The notes under the pieces were generated by a model. The model was given only the letters and a program-made list of their open reading frames with translations. It searched no databases and was not told the DNA's origin. From DATFLL01 sp035267785 (GTDB lineage Bacteria; Pseudomonadota; Gammaproteobacteria; DATFLL01): a stretch of DNA of 56,195 nucleotides. Made by a program: the position numbers and the translations under genes. How positions within the stretch are numbered: position 1 is the first letter of the stretch; each line of letters opens with the position of its first letter. The stretch spans positions 1 to 56,195 of the forward strand of contig DATFLL010000131.1 of assembly GCA_035267785.1 (NCBI GenBank), given 5' to 3'. This document shows, one piece after another, positions 53,786-56,195 of this stretch.

Positions 53786-55486
53786 ATGATCTCACGAGCA
53801 CTGCTGCCCGCTCCCGTTAACCGCATCCTGGTCGTTTGCTTCGCCCTGGTTGCGCTGGTGCCCATCGCCATCGTGTCGGTGTGGCTGTACCAGGCCGCCT
53901 GGAAAAACGCCTGGCGTGAGATCAACGAAAAGCATCGGCTGCTGGCTCAGAATCTCGCCTCGCCCATTACCATCTATGTCAACGATCATCGGCACATGCT
54001 CGGCCTGTTGGCTGCCTCACTGCAGAAGCTGCCGCGAAAACCCGACGCAAACGGACCGGTTGCGCGCGAGCTGCGCCAGGCATTTTCCCACCTCAAGGGA
54101 TTCCGATCGCTCGCCCTGGTCGACCGCGATGGCAACACCCTGGCCCTGGCCTTCAACGGCCAACAGCGGGTGATACCCGGCGAGGGACAACGGTTCTCCA
54201 AGGAGCGCTGCTTTCTGAACACGCGCTCGACGGGCCAGTGGAGCCTGTCGGGGATCAAACACAGCCCTCTTGACGGACAACCTACGCTGATCATGAGCCA
54301 GGCCGTGCATGGCCCCCGGGGACGTGTCATCGGTGTGCTGCTCGGCGAGCTGCGTGTGGACCTCATCGAGAAGCTGCGCCGCAAAATCCGTTTCGGCAAA
54401 CGCGGCCATTCGGCCATCGTCGATGCGACCGGTCACGTCATTGCCCATCCCAACGCGAAATGGATGGCCCAGATGAAAGACATTTCGAGCTGGCCCATCG
54501 TCCAGAAGATGATGGCCGGCAAGACTGGGGTGACCGAGTTCTACTCGCCGTTTGTCGACGAGGAAATGGTCGCCGGCTATGCCTCGGTTCCAGGTATCGG
54601 GTGGGGGGTGATGGTGCCGCAGCCCAAGTCGGAAGTGGCCCGCCAGGTCGACGCGTTGATGTACTCGAACCTGTTTTGGAGTATCGCTGGTCTGGTCCTG
54701 GCCATCGTGCTGGCGCTGCTCCTGTCGCGTTGGATTACCCGCCCGATCAACCAGCTGGTCGCGGCCAGCGAGGCCTTGGTGCGCAATCACTTTCGCGGCT
54801 GGCTGCCCGAGGTCGCCGACCAGGCACCGCGCGAGGTGCACCGACTCGGTCAGGTGCTCCAGCGGCTGGTGCACGGTCTTCAGGGGGCGCGCAACGAGGT
54901 CGACGAGCTCAACCAGTCGCTCCAGCAGCGGATCGAGGACGCCACCGCCAAGCTGCGTGAGGCGAACGCGCGCCTGGAGGAAACCGCGCGCCGCGACCAC
55001 CTCACCAGACTCGCCAACCGACGCCACTTCGAGGCGTCACTGGGCGACCTGCTCAGCCGGCGCCGCGGCGACAGCGACATGGTGTGCATCATGCTTATCG
55101 ATATTGATAACTTCAAAGACGTCAACGACCGCTACGGCCATCCGGCGGGCGACATGGTGCTCAACCACTTGGCGCGTATCCTCGAGCGCGGTATGCGTCC
55201 CGACGATCTGGTGGCGCGCTACGGTGGCGACGAGTTCGCCGCGCAACTGCGCTGCCCGCGCAAGATCGCCCTGCAGCGCGCCTGGGATATTCTCACCGAA
55301 GTGCGCAGCGCGGCGCTGGAATGGAACGACCAGCCCCTGGAGGTGACCGTCAGCATCGGACTGCTCTGTCACGACATCCGCGAGGGCATAAACGTCGACG
55401 CCCTGCTCCAGCAGGTCGACATGGCGATGTACGAGGCCAAGAAGCGCGGGCGTAACACCGTCGTCGAATTCGGGCTGGACAACTAA
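53786..55486 (+). CDS. Cache-HAMP-GGDEF diguanylate cyclase
   Basis: The 566-residue membrane sensor has TM1 (VVCFALVALVPIAIVSVWLY, about 16-35), an extracytoplasmic Cache-type sensor (about 36-290; VDRDGNTLALAFN, FGKRGHSAIVDATGHVIAHP), TM2 (about 291-313), a HAMP region, a coiled coil and a C-terminal GGDEF domain. The active motif is intact (RYGGDEFAAQL) and an I-site RPDD lies five residues before it. It is therefore a likely product-inhibited diguanylate cyclase responding to an external small molecule. The malonate/TauE genes upstream are separate, with a structured gap in between. Confidence 0.93.
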   Translation: MISRALLPAPVNRILVVCFALVALVPIAIVSVWLYQAAWKNAWREINEKHRLLAQNLASPITIYVNDHRHMLGLLAASLQKLPRKPDANGPVARELRQAFSHLKGFRSLALVDRDGNTLALAFNGQQRVIPGEGQRFSKERCFLNTRSTGQWSLSGIKHSPLDGQPTLIMSQAVHGPRGRVIGVLLGELRVDLIEKLRRKIRFGKRGHSAIVDATGHVIAHPNAKWMAQMKDISSWPIVQKMMAGKTGVTEFYSPFVDEEMVAGYASVPGIGWGVMVPQPKSEVARQVDALMYSNLFWSIAGLVLAIVLALLLSRWITRPINQLVAASEALVRNHFRGWLPEVADQAPREVHRLGQVLQRLVHGLQGARNEVDELNQSLQQRIEDATAKLREANARLEETARRDHLTRLANRRHFEASLGDLLSRRRGDSDMVCIMLIDIDNFKDVNDRYGHPAGDMVLNHLARILERGMRPDDLVARYGGDEFAAQLRCPRKIALQRAWDILTEVRSAALEWNDQPLEVTVSIGLLCHDIREGINVDALLQQVDMAMYEAKKRGRNTVVEFGLDN

Positions 55487-55489
55487 GTA

Positions 55490-55965
55490 GGCAGTCGGCA
55501 GTTAGCAGTTTGCAGCAAGAGCTCAATAGCTTATTTCTTTCTGCCGACTGATGACTGCCTAAAGTCAGCCGTAGGTCGGGTCAGCGCAGCGTAACCCGAC
55601 ATCTCAACTAGGCGCTCTGGAACGGAACGCAGAGTTCGCAGAGACGCGGAGGGCGCGGAGAAGAATGATTTCGTGAGGGGTGAGGTGTAAGGAGTGAGGC
55701 GAAAACGCCTGACCTCGACGCTTGCCGAAACCCTGTCTGCCGCACCTTCTTTCTTGCTCTGTGCCTCTGTGTCCTCGGTGGTTAACGCATGCGCGTAGTT
55801 CGCAGTTGGCAGTCGTCAGTCGGCAGAAAGAGCGAACGTGGATCGGCTTTTGCTGCCGACTGCAAACTGATAACTGCCAACTCGCCGAAGGCCGTTCGCC
55901 TCACACCTCACGCTCTAAGCCCGCTCCGCGTACTCTGCGCCTCTGCGAACTCTGCGTTTTCTCCT
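55490..55965. repeat. Large block of dispersed repeats (five families)
   Basis: This 490-base gap has no gene. In order: GGCAGTCGGCAGTTAGCAG (about 55492) with inverse TCTTTCTGCCGACTGATGAC (about 55537); GTCGGGT...ACCCGAC palindrome copy 2 (55575-55600); CGCAGAGACGCGGAGG and relatives (55637-55658). Then GTGAGGGGTGAGGTG (55674-55688), GTGCCTCTGTGTCCTCGGTG (about 55762-55781), and AGTTGGCAGTCGTCAGTCGG (about 55803-55822) with inverse CTGCCGACTGCAAACTG (about 55853). Last are CCTCACACCTCACGC (55899-55913) and ACTCTGCGCCTCTGCG (55932-55947). All families also occur elsewhere in the window. Confidence 0.88.
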
Positions 55966-55978
55966 GCGCTTGCTGGCA

Positions 55979-56195
55979 TCACTTTCGCCTGACCCGCACC
56001 CGTATATATCCCAGCTCTTCGTAATTGCGGATCTGCGCCGGGCCCGAGGGGGCAACGTTGACGTAGTCGGGAAATTGCTCGGCACTCACGCCGTGTCGCT
56101 CGGCGAAGGTCTCGCACACGTGCACGGGGATGTCCTGGTTGTCCACCAGCGATTCGACCTCGCGGTGGACCGTCTCGTTGTCCGCGCGGTGCCCG
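55979..56195 (-). CDS. DsrE-family-like protein, C-terminal end (cut by window edge)
   Basis: Only the last 71 residues are present (starting GHRADNETVHREVESLVDNQ). The segment has a cysteine in IPVHVCETFAERHGV and ends VNVAPSGPAQIRNYEELGYI plus RVRVRRK. The Cys followed by a VxVxPSG...L..GY ending resembles DsrE/DsrF-like small sulfur-relay proteins. With so little sequence the family call is tentative. The N-terminus lies outside the window. Confidence 0.6.
   Translation of the reverse strand, partial: GHRADNETVHREVESLVDNQDIPVHVCETFAERHGVSAEQFPDYVNVAPSGPAQIRNYEELGYIRVRVRRK

Noticed and set aside
53613..53801. 62-codon minus-strand ORF in the permease-cyclase gap
   Set aside because: No ribosome-binding site, no conserved features, and it crosses the structured stems.

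Overview
The window is a GC-rich chromosomal segment of a gammaproteobacterium. The main evidence is the rpsU-yqeY-dnaG-rpoD block next to tsaD, plsY and folB, a sufBCDS operon with IscR-like operators, an E. coli-like cca, and HdfR-, PsiE- and YbgA-type genes. A Chromatiales/Ectothiorhodospiraceae-like origin is possible (DsrE-like fragment, intergenic repeat style), but this is inference. No rRNA genes, CRISPR arrays, transposases or phage genes were seen.

Layout. 1-4460: sufB-C-D-S on the minus strand (sufS cut by the left edge), read from a promoter with two strong IscR type-1-like sites. 4517-9846: an MscS-family channel, a Nudix hydrolase, a small two-helix membrane protein, a YbgA/DUF523 protein and a PsiE-like protein. 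9989-14447: a proteolysis/peptide-ligation cluster made of a zinc metallopeptidase, an Anbu proteasome-like peptidase, a circularly permuted ATP-grasp protein and an Alpha-E protein. The transglutaminase often found with this set is absent. 14461-16543: a PA3496-like small gene behind a tandem operator-like motif, a LysR regulator, three tandem copies of a 167-bp repeat, and a CAU-anticodon tRNA. 16827-21621: rpoD (with a one-base frameshift), dnaG, yqeY and rpsU, with tsaD, plsY and folB beyond.

24257-31720: a six-gene cassette lying between folB and folK. It encodes an outer-membrane barrel, two paralogous exported proteins, an ECF sigma factor, a zinc-finger membrane anti-sigma factor, and an exported subtilase with an IPT/TIG-like domain. 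The genes are tightly coupled, and the anti-sigma periplasmic domain resembles the subtilase prodomain. I consider this the best candidate for an undescribed regulated surface or proteolysis system.

31848-45965: folK, a membrane C13 (legumain/caspase-like) peptidase, a pteridine reductase, MidA-like and other methyltransferases, cca, a complex-I-type SDR, an aldehyde dehydrogenase, a dicarboxylate/amino-acid symporter, a GGDEF-EAL protein and an APC permease. 45973-52741: a malonate catabolic module (matB, divergent from a GntR regulator and a TRAP transporter, then malonyl-CoA decarboxylase), which would take up malonate, activate it to malonyl-CoA and decarboxylate it to acetyl-CoA. 52770-56195: a TauE/SafE permease, a structured intergenic region, a Cache-HAMP-GGDEF diguanylate cyclase, a repeat block and the end of a DsrE-like gene.

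Many intergenic spaces carry several families of dispersed short repeats (cagTTGGCAG type, ACAGAGGACACAGAG type, cgcGGAGGaCGCAAAG type, GTGAGGCGTGAGG type, GAGTGACGAGTTGCGAG type and a GTCGGGT...ACCCGAC palindrome). These explain most of the non-coding DNA. All functional calls come from reading motifs by eye; no database search was run.
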